Below are positions 24,378 through 33,467 of a stretch of 64,000 bases of DNA, in pieces. The position numbers were made by a program, and so were the translations under genes. Below the pieces are notes generated by a model. The model worked only from the letters and a program-made list of their open reading frames with translations. It was not told where the DNA came from and did no database searches. Each line of letters starts with the position of its first letter. The stretch's first letter is position 1. Origin of the DNA: Bacteroidota bacterium (GTDB lineage Bacteria > Bacteroidota > Bacteroidia > NS11-12g > UBA955); NCBI GenBank assembly GCA_027488835.1, contig JAIYAW010000008.1, positions 124,001-188,000 of the forward strand, written 5' to 3'.

Positions 24378-25003
24378 AATATATAAATTTAGTTTGGTTT
24401 TTCCTACTCTTTTGGCTTTTCGGTTAAGGCCCCGTTTTTTTAATTGGTAGCTGGACTCCAATTTCAAAGAAACAATGATAGAATAATTAAGTTTTAAAAA
24501 CTAATGTAAAAATGTTTATTTCAATAATTTATTCAATTTTTGGCTGTTTTAAACGCGAAAAACTCAAAAAATATTTAGCATTTTTTTTAAACAAAACTTT
24601 TTAAACTCAATGTTTACATAATAATTAAATAACAAAAACATTAAACAAAATAATTTGTTGAACTTTGATTGAATAAAAGATGAACAATTTAAAATTGAAT
24701 TTATAATCGCCAAAAAAAATCCCTCGGTTCTTGAGGGATGGATTGAAGGGGGGGTTGGTTAATGGTGCGCCAATTTATAAGCCACCCATCTTCTATTTGC
24801 CCTTGATTAAGTCAAGTACATTTTCTCTGTAGCGGTTTTGATTGCTGTACGATATCTGTCCCTCATGAGCCAATGTGCCAACAACAATTGAAAAAATTTA
24901 ATATTGCTACTGATAGTTACGCTTCAGGTTAGGTAATTATTCCGTTTATGGTGCAATTTGCATTTTAGCATCAAAAACAATACAAGTTATGGTATGTGAG
25001 CAC
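24378..25003. other. Long regulatory/intergenic region upstream of the rhodopsin gene
   Basis: These 626 bases separate the rhodopsin from the DUF1801-CDGSH gene, both on the minus strand. The half nearest rhodopsin is extremely AT-rich with A- and T-tracts (24481-24720) and probably holds its promoter, although I find no clear TAnnTTTG box. A minus-strand hairpin with a T-tract lies at 24719-24739. At 24793-24897 an open minus-strand frame of 34 codons without ATG reads like a decayed protein end, but it matches no family I know. No RNA gene is recognisable. Confidence 0.5.
24719..24739 (-). terminator. Terminator-like hairpin upstream of rhodopsin
   Basis: ATCCCTC (24719-24725) and GAGGGAT (24733-24739) flank a 7-base loop; on the minus strand the stem is followed by eight T. 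It is 265 bases beyond the stop of the nearest minus-strand gene (25004), so it either ends a long 3' tail or an unrecognised small transcript. Confidence 0.7.
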
Positions 25004-25648
25004 TTACGCCTCTTTCAGCATCTTGTGGCTGCCGTCGCAATTGGGCATGCGTTTACTTAAACCGCAAATGCAATCGTTGGGGCCTTTTCCCTTCATTACC
25101 CTTGGTACAACTGCCAAAATGCGCGAAGTGCGGGTTTCTGATTGCTTGGCCGATGCAAAGTGCATGTTGTAAGCGCGCTGTCGGCCAGGAGTAAGTCCCT
25201 CAAAAGCTGCCTTAAATTCAGCATTTTCCGCAATGAATTTGTCGAATTCCGGTATTTGTTCCAAAGCTGGTTTGGTAGCAGGATCGAGCTTCATGCCCGC
25301 CTTTTCAACCTCGATGGCTTCGTAAATGTATGTTTTGATGATGGGTTCCAATTCCAAAACCTGAGATGCCTCCGTAAATCGGATGATTCTCGAAGTCTGG
25401 GAATTGTCGCCAGGTTTTTGCAACAACTTGTGGTCGTCCCTCAAAAACACACCCTTTAAAAAGCTGATTACAAAATTGTCTTTAAATCCTCCAATGATGA
25501 TACTGTTGCTATTGTTGTAAGAATAACAAGGGCCGCGCCATTTGAATTCTTCAACCATACCGCAATCCAACACGATATTGCGCAACATTTCAAGCTCTGG
25601 TTTCCATTGCTTCAAGTTTGCAAAGTATGCTTCAACGTTGGTGTTCAT
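25004..25648 (-). CDS. DUF1801/YdeI-type protein with a C-terminal CDGSH iron-sulfur motif
   Basis: A 214-residue cytoplasmic protein. Residues ~1-115 resemble the DUF1801 fold (also called YdhG or iron-chaperone like; MVEEFKWRGPCYSY is typical), followed by a YdeI-like helical segment (FKAAFEGLTPGRQRAYNMHFASA). The last 22 residues read CICG, SKRMP, NCDGSH, an exact C-x-C-x2-S-x3-P-x-C-D-G-S-H pattern (C193, C195, C204, H208), the ligand set of CDGSH-type [2Fe-2S] clusters. The motif replaces the short basic tail usual in YdeI proteins. A role in iron or redox handling is likely but the reaction is unknown. The zinc-ribbon gene lies seven bases upstream, so the two form an operon. Confidence 0.8.
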   Translation of the reverse strand: MNTNVEAYFANLKQWKPELEMLRNIVLDCGMVEEFKWRGPCYSYNNSNSIIIGGFKDNFVISFLKGVFLRDDHKLLQKPGDNSQTSRIIRFTEASQVLELEPIIKTYIYEAIEVEKAGMKLDPATKPALEQIPEFDKFIAENAEFKAAFEGLTPGRQRAYNMHFASAKQSETRTSRILAVVPRVMKGKGPNDCICGLSKRMPNCDGSHKMLKEA

Positions 25649-25655
25649 AGAAGTT

Positions 25656-26003
25656 TTATCCGAGTTTTACAAATTCTGATTTGATAGACATAGAGCCAAA
25701 TTCGCCAATTTTACAATCGATGTTGTGGTCGCCATCGGTCAAACGAATGTTGTTCACTTTTGTACCTACTTTGATTGATTTTGAAAATCCTTTTACAGGC
25801 AAATCTTTGATAATGACAACGGTATCGCCGTCTTTTAAAATTTTTCCGTTAGAATCTTTCACAACCAAACCGCCATCTTCTGTAGATACTTCTTCCACTT
25901 CGTTAGGATTCCATTCATGGGCACATTCAGGACAAATCATTAAAAGTCCGGAAGGATAAGGGTATTCTGAACCGCATTGTGGGCAAGGAGTATTTTCTGA
26001 CAT
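25656..26003 (-). CDS. PhnA/YjdM-type zinc-ribbon protein
   Basis: A 115-residue protein. The N-terminal zinc ribbon has two cysteine pairs ([10 protein letters not shown] and [10 protein letters not shown]). The C-terminal PhnA domain contains [26 protein letters not shown] and ends SIKSEFVKL, a nearly canonical YjdM/PhnA protein. Despite the historic name it is not needed for phosphonate use; its function is unsettled. It is the first gene of a two-gene minus-strand unit with the DUF1801-CDGSH gene. Confidence 0.93.
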   Translation of the reverse strand: MSENTPCPQCGSEYPYPSGLLMICPECAHEWNPNEVEEVSTEDGGLVVKDSNGKILKDGDTVVIIKDLPVKGFSKSIKVGTKVNNIRLTDGDHNIDCKIGEFGSMSIKSEFVKLG

Positions 26004-26131
26004 AGTGAAACAAAGGTTGTTAAACTTTGGGGTATATGCAAGGGAATTCTATGAATGCTGTGTTTTTAATTGTAAAGGAAAAATTAAAATAGGTCCAAGG
26101 CAAGAATAATACCGAAGCTTTTTGATTGTTT

Positions 26132-27013
26132 TTACAAGTTTATTTCTGCGTAAAGCAATTTAATAAGTCCATCTGCCAGCCCGATTTTTGGGACATATAT
26201 TTCAGTAGCGTTGGCCCATTTCATGATTGTGGTATAGATTTCTAGTGCCGGAACAATTACGGCCGCCCTCTCATCTTTCAAATTGAATTTGTGAACCCGC
26301 TCATCAATAGAAAGGTTTTCCATTTCTGTTAAACTATCCTTTAATATACTATATTTTAGTGGTCTGCCTTCCTTGACCTTTGACATTGAAAATATTTTAT
26401 TGATGTTGCCACCACTTCCAATGAGTTGAATTGGTTGGTATTTTTCGACTTCATTTTTAATAAAATACTTCACACTATCCCAATGCTTTTGGGTAATTTT
26501 AAAATTCAACAACCGAATGGTACCAATGTTGAACGATTCCTTGAAAATAATTTTTTTATCTGCAAATAAAGTCAGTTCAGTACTTCCTCCACCTACATCT
26601 ATATAGAGCGATGCATTGTTGTTTTGAAATTGCTCGGCAATATGTGTTTCATATAAAATGGAGGCTTCTTCTTGTCCGCTGATTACCCTGATTTTGATAC
26701 CAACTTCACGGTCAATTTGTTCAATAATTTCATCGGCATTTTTTGCATCACGCATTGCGCTGGTGGCACATGCTTTGTATGCTTTGACCTGATAAATATC
26801 CATCAAAATTTTGAAAGCCTTCATCGTTTCGATGAAATTGTGGCGTTTTTCAATGCCAATGGAACCACTATCAAACACATCATATCCCAATTGAATGGGA
26901 ACCCTGATTAAGTTCAATTTTGTGAAATCTACCTCATTGTTGCCATAAGGCTTCACTTCGGTTATGAGTAACCGAGCAGCGTTGGAACCAATATCAATAG
27001 CAGCAAGTATCAA
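26132..27013 (-). CDS. ppx: Ppx/GppA family exopolyphosphatase
   Basis: A 293-residue member of the acetate kinase/Hsp70/actin ATPase fold, with phosphate loops AAIDIGSNAARLLI near the N-terminus, YIDVGGGSTELTLF near residue 138 and IGSGGNINKI. It removes terminal phosphates from polyphosphate or converts pppGpp to ppGpp. The start is TTG at 27013: its bases overlap the ppk stop codon (TTGA, four shared bases) and no ATG precedes the first motif. A rare start inside the upstream stop implies translational coupling and lower output than ppk. Short C-terminus (no HD domain), as in many Bacteroidota. Confidence 0.9.
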   Translation of the reverse strand: MILAAIDIGSNAARLLITEVKPYGNNEVDFTKLNLIRVPIQLGYDVFDSGSIGIEKRHNFIETMKAFKILMDIYQVKAYKACATSAMRDAKNADEIIEQIDREVGIKIRVISGQEEASILYETHIAEQFQNNNASLYIDVGGGSTELTLFADKKIIFKESFNIGTIRLLNFKITQKHWDSVKYFIKNEVEKYQPIQLIGSGGNINKIFSMSKVKEGRPLKYSILKDSLTEMENLSIDERVHKFNLKDERAAVIVPALEIYTTIMKWANATEIYVPKIGLADGLIKLLYAEINL

Positions 27014-29103
27014 GAGTTGTATTTCTTGGCGCTAAGGTAGTGATAAATCTCAATCTGCGACCTCATTTCTGGGGTATTATCATCAGAAATTACATATTTA
27101 TTTGTTTGGTCGTTGTCTAAAATTCTACCCTTTACATTCTCTTGCATTTGCAATTTTAAAATGGTGTTTAATTCCTCTTGAATTGAGTTATCAAAGATTG
27201 GACAAGCAACTTCAATTCTATGGTCTAAGTTTCTCACCATCCAATCAGCCGACGAAATATAAACCATTGGCGTATTGAAGTTGTTGAATATGAAAACCCT
27301 GGCATGCTCCAAATATTCGTCTACAATACTGATGGCATGAATGTCTTTTTTGAAGGACTTTTGTTCAGCTTTTAAGCAACAAATACCGCGAATAATCATG
27401 TGAATTTCCACACCTGATCTTGCTGCATGGTATAATTCCTCAATGAGTTCGTGGTCTACCAAGCTATTTAATTTTAAAAATACGCTCGCGTGTTGTTTCT
27501 TTTTGGCAAATCGAATTTCTTTGGCAAGCATGTTTAAAAAGTACTTACGCATGTTATTTGGAGCAACAATCAGTGTTTTGCATGTTTTTAAAGAGTCAAT
27601 TCGAATGATTGGTTTGTCTAAACAGTCAAAAATACGATTGATATCAGCCAAAATCATTTTGTTGGTTGTTAGTAACAAGTGATCACCATATAATTGTGCC
27701 GTAGATTCATTGAAATTGCCTGTAGACACAAATCCATATTGCGTAGTTTTATTAAATTCTCGTTTTTTAATCACGCAAATTTTTGCGTGTACCTTCATGT
27801 CAGGAACACCCAAAAGAACTTTGATTCCCTCTTCTTCCAGCACAGATTTCCAATATAAATTTGCCTCTTCATCAAAACGAGCCCTTAACTCAATGACCAC
27901 GGTTACCTGTTTTCCGTTTCTAACAGCATTTAACAGTGCATTGATTACTTTTGATTGTTTTGCCAATCGATAAGCTGTAATTTTTATGCTTTGCACTGAT
28001 GGGTCAATTGCTGCTTCTCTCAATAAGTCAATAATTGAGTCAAATGAGTGGTATGGAAAATGCAGCATTACATCTCGTTTTTCTAACACTTCCATGATGC
28101 GACATGGTTGTTCTAACAAAGGATGTACAAATGATTTTGGACGGGTTGTTAAGTCATTGAAAACCGATTTAGGGAAATCCATAAAATCTTTAAAATTATG
28201 AATTCTTCCGCCTGCAATTAGGTTGTCTTTTTTTAATAAGTTTAGTCGTTTGGTTAAATAATCCAATAAATGTGGATCTATGCTTCTGTCGTATACAAAA
28301 CGTGTAGCCTTGCCTTTGTTTCTGTTTTTTAAGCTTTTTTCAAGATCACCAATTACATTGTTGTTTAAGTCATTGTCTAATTCCAATTCTGCATCTCTGG
28401 TAAGTTTTACAATATGGCTACTGAAACGGTTGAATCCAAAGGGAGCAAATAGGTATTTAAGATTAAAACGAATAATATCGTCAAGTAAAATAATATGTGT
28501 TTCGTTTTTTGGAGAGGGTATAATTACGAATCTTGGAACTTCTTTTTCTGGGATTTGAATCAATGCATAACGCTGTAGCATTGGATTTTGAGTATTGCCA
28601 AGTACGCATGCCAAATATATTGAACGATCTTTCAAAAAAGGAGCTTGGGGCATACTTTCAATCATTAAAGGAACAATTTGTGTGCGCACCTTGTCTTCGA
28701 AATAATGCTGCACAAAACTTTTCTGTTCTTTAGAAAGTTGCTTTTCATTTTTAAAGAAAATTTTGTGCTGAATTTCTAGTTGGTTAATAATTTCGGCATA
28801 TGTATTGTCGAAATTAATTTGCTGTTCAAGAACTACCTCTTGAATTTTCTTTAGAATTTTTTCTGGATCGTCTTCAAAATGCATTTTTGCATTTTTTTCT
28901 AATTTGAGCATTTTGTTTAATGTGCCCACGCGAACTCTGAAGAATTCATCTAAGTTGTTGGAGAAAATACCTAGAAATTTTAATCTGTTATTTAAATGTA
29001 CACTCGGATCTTTAGCCTCCTGCAATACTCTTTCATTAAAAGACAACCAACTGATGTCTCTCACTATACTAAGCCTATTCGATTTCAATTTTTTTAAATG
29101 CAA
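27010..29103 (-). CDS. ppk1: Polyphosphate kinase 1
   Basis: About 697 residues, full PPK1 length. The N-domain opens ISWLSFNERVLQEA; the catalytic half has MKVHAKICVI, with the histidine that becomes phosphorylated, and YLEHARVFIFNN with the second catalytic histidine. It makes polyphosphate from ATP at the membrane. No ATG precedes the conserved N-terminus: TTG at 29103 overlaps a TAnnTTTG box (29101-29108, minus strand), so TTG 29088 or GTG 29064 may be the true start. It is coupled to ppx by a four-base overlap, giving a synthesis/degradation pair. Confidence 0.95.
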   Translation of the reverse strand: MHLKKLKSNRLSIVRDISWLSFNERVLQEAKDPSVHLNNRLKFLGIFSNNLDEFFRVRVGTLNKMLKLEKNAKMHFEDDPEKILKKIQEVVLEQQINFDNTYAEIINQLEIQHKIFFKNEKQLSKEQKSFVQHYFEDKVRTQIVPLMIESMPQAPFLKDRSIYLACVLGNTQNPMLQRYALIQIPEKEVPRFVIIPSPKNETHIILLDDIIRFNLKYLFAPFGFNRFSSHIVKLTRDAELELDNDLNNNVIGDLEKSLKNRNKGKATRFVYDRSIDPHLLDYLTKRLNLLKKDNLIAGGRIHNFKDFMDFPKSVFNDLTTRPKSFVHPLLEQPCRIMEVLEKRDVMLHFPYHSFDSIIDLLREAAIDPSVQSIKITAYRLAKQSKVINALLNAVRNGKQVTVVIELRARFDEEANLYWKSVLEEEGIKVLLGVPDMKVHAKICVIKKREFNKTTQYGFVSTGNFNESTAQLYGDHLLLTTNKMILADINRIFDCLDKPIIRIDSLKTCKTLIVAPNNMRKYFLNMLAKEIRFAKKKQHASVFLKLNSLVDHELIEELYHAARSGVEIHMIIRGICCLKAEQKSFKKDIHAISIVDEYLEHARVFIFNNFNTPMVYISSADWMVRNLDHRIEVACPIFDNSIQEELNTILKLQMQENVKGRILDNDQTNKYVISDDNTPEMRSQIEIYHYLSAKKYNS

Positions 29104-29202
29104 AACTATTTGTTGTTATTTTTATTTTAAATTAAGGTATTGTTAAGTATTTGTTTCCAATTGAGGGGTAATTAATCGACTAAATTATAAAAATAGACAA
29201 GC

Positions 29203-29210
29203 TATATTTG
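29203..29210 (+). promoter_or_regulatory. TAnnTTTG -7 box before the esterase gene
   Basis: TATATTTG, six bases before ATG 29217, implies a leaderless or nearly leaderless transcript. No TTG at the usual -33 distance. Confidence 0.45.
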
Positions 29211-29216
29211 TAACTT

Positions 29217-30188
29217 ATGATTCATTCGATCAAATTTTTTGTTGTTACCTCGTTTTTTATTGTCGGTAATTTACTTGCTCAGAATTCAAATCCAAAGGTA
29301 CAACATGGAACGATAAAACGGATTGAAAATATTGGAGGATATGTAGATGGTAGAATTGTTGATATTTGGTTGCCACCGAATTTTAGTCCATCAAAATCAT
29401 ACCCAGTGTTATATATGCACGACGGACAAATGCTTTTTGATTCTTCAATTACTTGGAACAAGCAAGAATGGGATGTTGATGGGGTTCTGGGTAAGATGAT
29501 TGTATCTAAGCAAATTAGGCCGGTAATTGTAGTTGGGATTTGGAATAACGGAAGCAAGCGCCGTGCAGAATATTTACCAGAAGACCCTCTTGAAATTTTA
29601 ACCGACGGTGAAAATCAATTTATGTTGGGTAAAGATCGACTCGGGATTTTGCCATTGTTCGAGCACCCTGTGCAGTCTAATAATTATCTTAGGTTTATTG
29701 TAGAAATACTAAAACCCAAGGTAGATTCGATGTTTAAAACAGTGAAAAACGAAAACTACATTGGCGGTTCAAGTATGGGAGGTTTAATTTCATTGTATGC
29801 AATTTGTAAGTATCCCGATGTTTTTAAAGGTGCTGTTTGTATGTCTACCCATTGGCCTGGTTTATTCATCAAACCAGATTCATTGAATCCATTTTATAGA
29901 GATTTTCAGAAGTATTTGGATATGAATTTACCTGATCCTCACAAACACAAAATTTACTTTGATCATGGTAATAAAACACTTGATTCAATGTACGGTAGTG
30001 CTCAAAAATCGGTCAATCAAATTATGCTTGATTTAGGATATGTATTTGAAAATAGGATAAATGAAAAGAAAATGAAATTTAAAAAGGATATTTCCTGTTT
30101 GAGTTTGTTTTTTGAGGGAAAAGATCATTCAGAATTATCTTGGAGCGAGCGGTTAAATATTCCTATGATATATATGTTTGGAGACTAA
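29217..30188 (+). CDS. Secreted esterase of the Fes/esterase D alpha/beta-hydrolase family
   Basis: A 323-residue protein with a signal peptide (FFVVTSFFIVGNLLA, then Q). It has the PF00756 layout: VDIWLPPNFSPSKSYPVLYMHDGQ near residue 50, the nucleophile elbow GGSSMGGL near residue 184, and the catalytic histidine in GKDHSELSW close to the end. Relatives include enterochelin esterase, feruloyl and acetyl esterases. It stands upstream of the SusC/SusD glucan locus on the same strand but is separated by 228 bases, so a role in removing acyl groups from the polysaccharide is possible, not shown. Confidence 0.82.
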   Translation: MIHSIKFFVVTSFFIVGNLLAQNSNPKVQHGTIKRIENIGGYVDGRIVDIWLPPNFSPSKSYPVLYMHDGQMLFDSSITWNKQEWDVDGVLGKMIVSKQIRPVIVVGIWNNGSKRRAEYLPEDPLEILTDGENQFMLGKDRLGILPLFEHPVQSNNYLRFIVEILKPKVDSMFKTVKNENYIGGSSMGGLISLYAICKYPDVFKGAVCMSTHWPGLFIKPDSLNPFYRDFQKYLDMNLPDPHKHKIYFDHGNKTLDSMYGSAQKSVNQIMLDLGYVFENRINEKKMKFKKDISCLSLFFEGKDHSELSWSERLNIPMIYMFGD

Positions 30189-30348
30189 AAGTCCTCAAAT
30201 ATGCAATAAGCATCGTTATTTTTTAATAAAGGAAATGATGAAAAAACAATTATATGGGTTAATCGTTGAAAAATATAAAAAATTAAAATTATTCTAAATT
30301 AATAGAAATAAGTTGTTGTACTTTTAACAATTACTTATATTGCCAAAT

Positions 30349-30398
30349 CATTTGGGAGTGTGCGCTTTACTTTCATGGTGTTGTTTCGCTCCCAAATG
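30349..30398 (+). promoter_or_regulatory. Stem-loop in the susC leader
   Basis: CATTTGGGAG (30349-30358) pairs perfectly with CTCCCAAATG (30389-30398) around a 30-base loop, 18 bases before the susC-like start. A weak -7-like TATATTG ends at 30342, which would put the hairpin at the extreme 5' end of the mRNA. It could stabilise the transcript or bind a regulator; there is no T-tract directly after the stem. Confidence 0.5.
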
Positions 30399-30416
30399 TT
30401 TTTCAACGAATAAATT

Positions 30417-33400
30417 ATGGAAAGAAAAGTACCCTGTAAGCCAACTTTTTTATTGTGGTTTAATGTGAAACTATTTAGAGTTTCATTTTTACTGTTGTTT
30501 GCTATTGGATTGAACTCTTTTTTGTTTGGTCAAAATATACCGCAGGTTTATAATATTAAAATAACCGGACAAAATAATCAACCTTTAAACGCTGCAAAAA
30601 TTTCTTATTCAGAAAACACCTCGGCTGGAAGCATAAAGAAGGAAGTGCTTTCAAATGATAAAGGTCAATTAGAATTGGTATTGCTGCCAGGAATAGCAAT
30701 TGAAATTAGTGCTCCAGAATATGAATCTCAATCATTCATACTTGCCGATATTTTAAAATTAGATATACAATTAGAACCCAAATCAGAAAATGTTGGGGAA
30801 GTGGTTGTTGTTGGTTATGCAACTTCCAAAAGAAGAGAATTAACAGGATCAATTGGTTCTGTGAGCGGCGCAACACTTGCAAAGCAACCTGTTTTGACGG
30901 CATCACAAGCCCTTCAAGGTAAACTTGCCGGTGTGCAAATTACAGCCTCAGGAGCTCCGGGTTCTGCTCCAACAGTGAGAATCCGTGGAACGGGTTCTGT
31001 AATTGGTGGCGCTGAGCCATTATACGTTGTTGATGGTGTAATTACTGAAGATATTAGAAATATTAACAATGCCGATATCCTTTCAGTTGATGTTTTGAAG
31101 GATGCTTCTTCTACGGCAATCTATGGTGTTCGTGCATCGAATGGAGTAATTTTAATTACAACAAAAGCTGGAACCCGTGGCAAAGCCTCTGTAACCTATG
31201 ACGGATATTATGGTATAAAAAGTATTTCGGATAAGGTTGATATGGCGGGACCTAATATGTATGCTACTTATTCAAATGAAGCAGCAGGTACATTTGCCGT
31301 TATTGCTTCAGATATTTCTAAAACACCAACCACCGATTGGTTTGATGCAATTACAAGAACAGGTATACAACAAAACCATGCTATATCAGTTTCGGGTGGT
31401 GGTGATTTGGCAACTTCTTTGCTTTCAGTAAACTACATGAAAGAACAAGGTATTTTAAGTGGTAATGATTACGAAAGATTGGCAATCAGAAATAACAATA
31501 CCTTCAACATTAATGAATCCCTTAAAATCGGAAATAATATTGGATTGAGCAAGTATCACTCCAATAACAAACCCTTTAGTTTGTTCACCCAAGCCTATAA
31601 TGCCGCTCCAATTTATACTGCAAAAGATGAAAACGGGGTATATGGTTATACCACCAAAAGCGACGTTGGCAATCCATTGGCCACTTTAGATTACACCAAC
31701 GATCAATCTTATGGTTTCCGTTTAATGGGTAATATTTATGCAGATTTAGATTTGGGAAAAGGATTTTCATTTAGGTCAAGTTTTGGTACAGATATGTATG
31801 ACAATAATGGTGAAAATTATCAAACAAAATATAAGGTTTCACCAACCCAAAAATACGATACTACAACATTGACATTAAGCAATTCTAGAGGTTATCGTTG
31901 GATCTGGGATAATATTGTAACGTATACCAAACAATTGAAAGATCAGAATTTTAAGGTGATGTTTGGACATACTGCCGAGCAATACGATGGTGAGCAGATG
32001 GCAATTTCTAGAGACGGTGTTCCACCTCAATCTCAATATAGATATTTAAATACCGGAAGTTCAACTGTTCAAGCAAATTTGCTATATCAAAGTCCTGTTG
32101 CCGATTACGGTCGTCGTGAAAGTTATTTAACCAGGGTTAATTACGGCTTTAAAGATAAATTATTCATTACCGCAAGTTTCAGAAGAGATGGTTCATCCAA
32201 GTTTCCAATTCAAAACCGTTGGGGTAATTTTCCATCTTTTGGGGTGGGTTATGAAATTTCTAAAGAGTCTTTCTTCCATATCCCCAAAATGAATTATTTG
32301 AAAATTAGAACTTCTTGGGGTAAGGTTGGTAATGACAGAATCAATCCTTCAGAATTTGTTACTTTATTGTCTTCAGGGTTGACAGCAGTTTTTGGAAATC
32401 AGATAAAAAACGGTACCACCATTGCTGAAGTAAAAGATCCAAATTTGAAATGGGAAACTACAACAGAATATGATTTGGGTTTTGATTATGAATTTTTTGG
32501 GGGACGTTTGAAGGGTACAGTAGATTACTATTACAAATACACAGCCGGCGCTTTGTTTAATATTCCTTTGTCGGCCGGTTTGGGCGACAACAACAATTCC
32601 ATGCTAACAAATGCAGCTGATATTAGCAATACTGGTTTAGAATTCACCATTGGATACAACAACGATCCAAGAAAACACAAGGTTGCATATTCTGTGAGTT
32701 TGAATGCCACATTTAATAAAAATAGGGTTGAGAATTTAGGTTTGGGACAACCAACTAATTTCGGAAACTTAAATAACGGTGAATTTGCAACTAGAGTGGC
32801 AGCAGGGCAACCAATTGGTTCTTTTTGGGTTTATCAAACAGATGGCGTTTATCAAAACCAAGCTGAAATTAACAAAACACCACATTTGTTCGGTGTTAAA
32901 CCTGGCGATTTTAAGTTTGTTGATGTAAATGGTGACGGCATAATTAACGACAAAGACCGTCAATATGTAGGGTCTTACCAGCCAATTTGTTATTTGGGAT
33001 TTAATAATCAAATTTCTTATAAGAGTTGGGATGTTAGTTTTGATATCTTTTCTAACATAGGAAACAAAGTGTTTAACGGTAAGAAAACAGTGCGTTATGG
33101 TGGAAATTACAATGTAGAATACGATGTTGCATTGAACCGTTGGACACCAAACAATCCAACCAACCAATATCCAAGGGCTTTTAATGGGGTGCCAAAACCA
33201 TCAACTTACTTCGTTGAGTCTGGTAGTTTTGCCCGTTTGAATAATTTCACAATTGGTTATAAATTGCCAAATACTTGGGCAAGAAAGAGCCATGTGAAAT
33301 CATACCGTTTTTATATCACAGCACAGAATTTGGTTACTTGGAAAGCTTATTCTGGTTTTACAGCCGAATTGCCGGGTGCTCCGCCAGAAGCGGGAATTGA

Positions 33401-33458
33401 GTTAAATGTTTATCCAACCTCTCGTACAATTTTAACAGGCGTGAATATCCAATTTTAA
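30417..33458 (+). CDS. SusC/RagA-family TonB-dependent outer-membrane transporter
   Basis: A 1013-residue protein with a signal peptide (ending LNSFLFG, then Q), a carboxypeptidase-regulatory-like domain (~30-125), the SusC boundary motif GEVVVVGYATSKRRELTGS, a TonB plug (GKLAGVQI, VRIRGTGSV, VLKDASSTAIYGVRASNGVI) and a C-terminal barrel ending in FNIQF-like aromatic strands. It imports oligosaccharides through the outer membrane with TonB energy. The SusD-like gene follows after nine bases and the enzymes after it suggest beta-1,2-glucan fragments as cargo. No STN domain, so it does not signal to an anti-sigma factor. Confidence 0.95.
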   Translation: MERKVPCKPTFLLWFNVKLFRVSFLLLFAIGLNSFLFGQNIPQVYNIKITGQNNQPLNAAKISYSENTSAGSIKKEVLSNDKGQLELVLLPGIAIEISAPEYESQSFILADILKLDIQLEPKSENVGEVVVVGYATSKRRELTGSIGSVSGATLAKQPVLTASQALQGKLAGVQITASGAPGSAPTVRIRGTGSVIGGAEPLYVVDGVITEDIRNINNADILSVDVLKDASSTAIYGVRASNGVILITTKAGTRGKASVTYDGYYGIKSISDKVDMAGPNMYATYSNEAAGTFAVIASDISKTPTTDWFDAITRTGIQQNHAISVSGGGDLATSLLSVNYMKEQGILSGNDYERLAIRNNNTFNINESLKIGNNIGLSKYHSNNKPFSLFTQAYNAAPIYTAKDENGVYGYTTKSDVGNPLATLDYTNDQSYGFRLMGNIYADLDLGKGFSFRSSFGTDMYDNNGENYQTKYKVSPTQKYDTTTLTLSNSRGYRWIWDNIVTYTKQLKDQNFKVMFGHTAEQYDGEQMAISRDGVPPQSQYRYLNTGSSTVQANLLYQSPVADYGRRESYLTRVNYGFKDKLFITASFRRDGSSKFPIQNRWGNFPSFGVGYEISKESFFHIPKMNYLKIRTSWGKVGNDRINPSEFVTLLSSGLTAVFGNQIKNGTTIAEVKDPNLKWETTTEYDLGFDYEFFGGRLKGTVDYYYKYTAGALFNIPLSAGLGDNNNSMLTNAADISNTGLEFTIGYNNDPRKHKVAYSVSLNATFNKNRVENLGLGQPTNFGNLNNGEFATRVAAGQPIGSFWVYQTDGVYQNQAEINKTPHLFGVKPGDFKFVDVNGDGIINDKDRQYVGSYQPICYLGFNNQISYKSWDVSFDIFSNIGNKVFNGKKTVRYGGNYNVEYDVALNRWTPNNPTNQYPRAFNGVPKPSTYFVESGSFARLNNFTIGYKLPNTWARKSHVKSYRFYITAQNLVTWKAYSGFTAELPGAPPEAGIELNVYPTSRTILTGVNIQF

Positions 33459-33467
33459 TAAATAGCC

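Noticed and set aside
24378-24467. 30-residue N-terminal extension of the rhodopsin
   Set aside because: It is basic and not hydrophobic, unlike any proteorhodopsin signal, and the inner ATG gives the standard opsin start.
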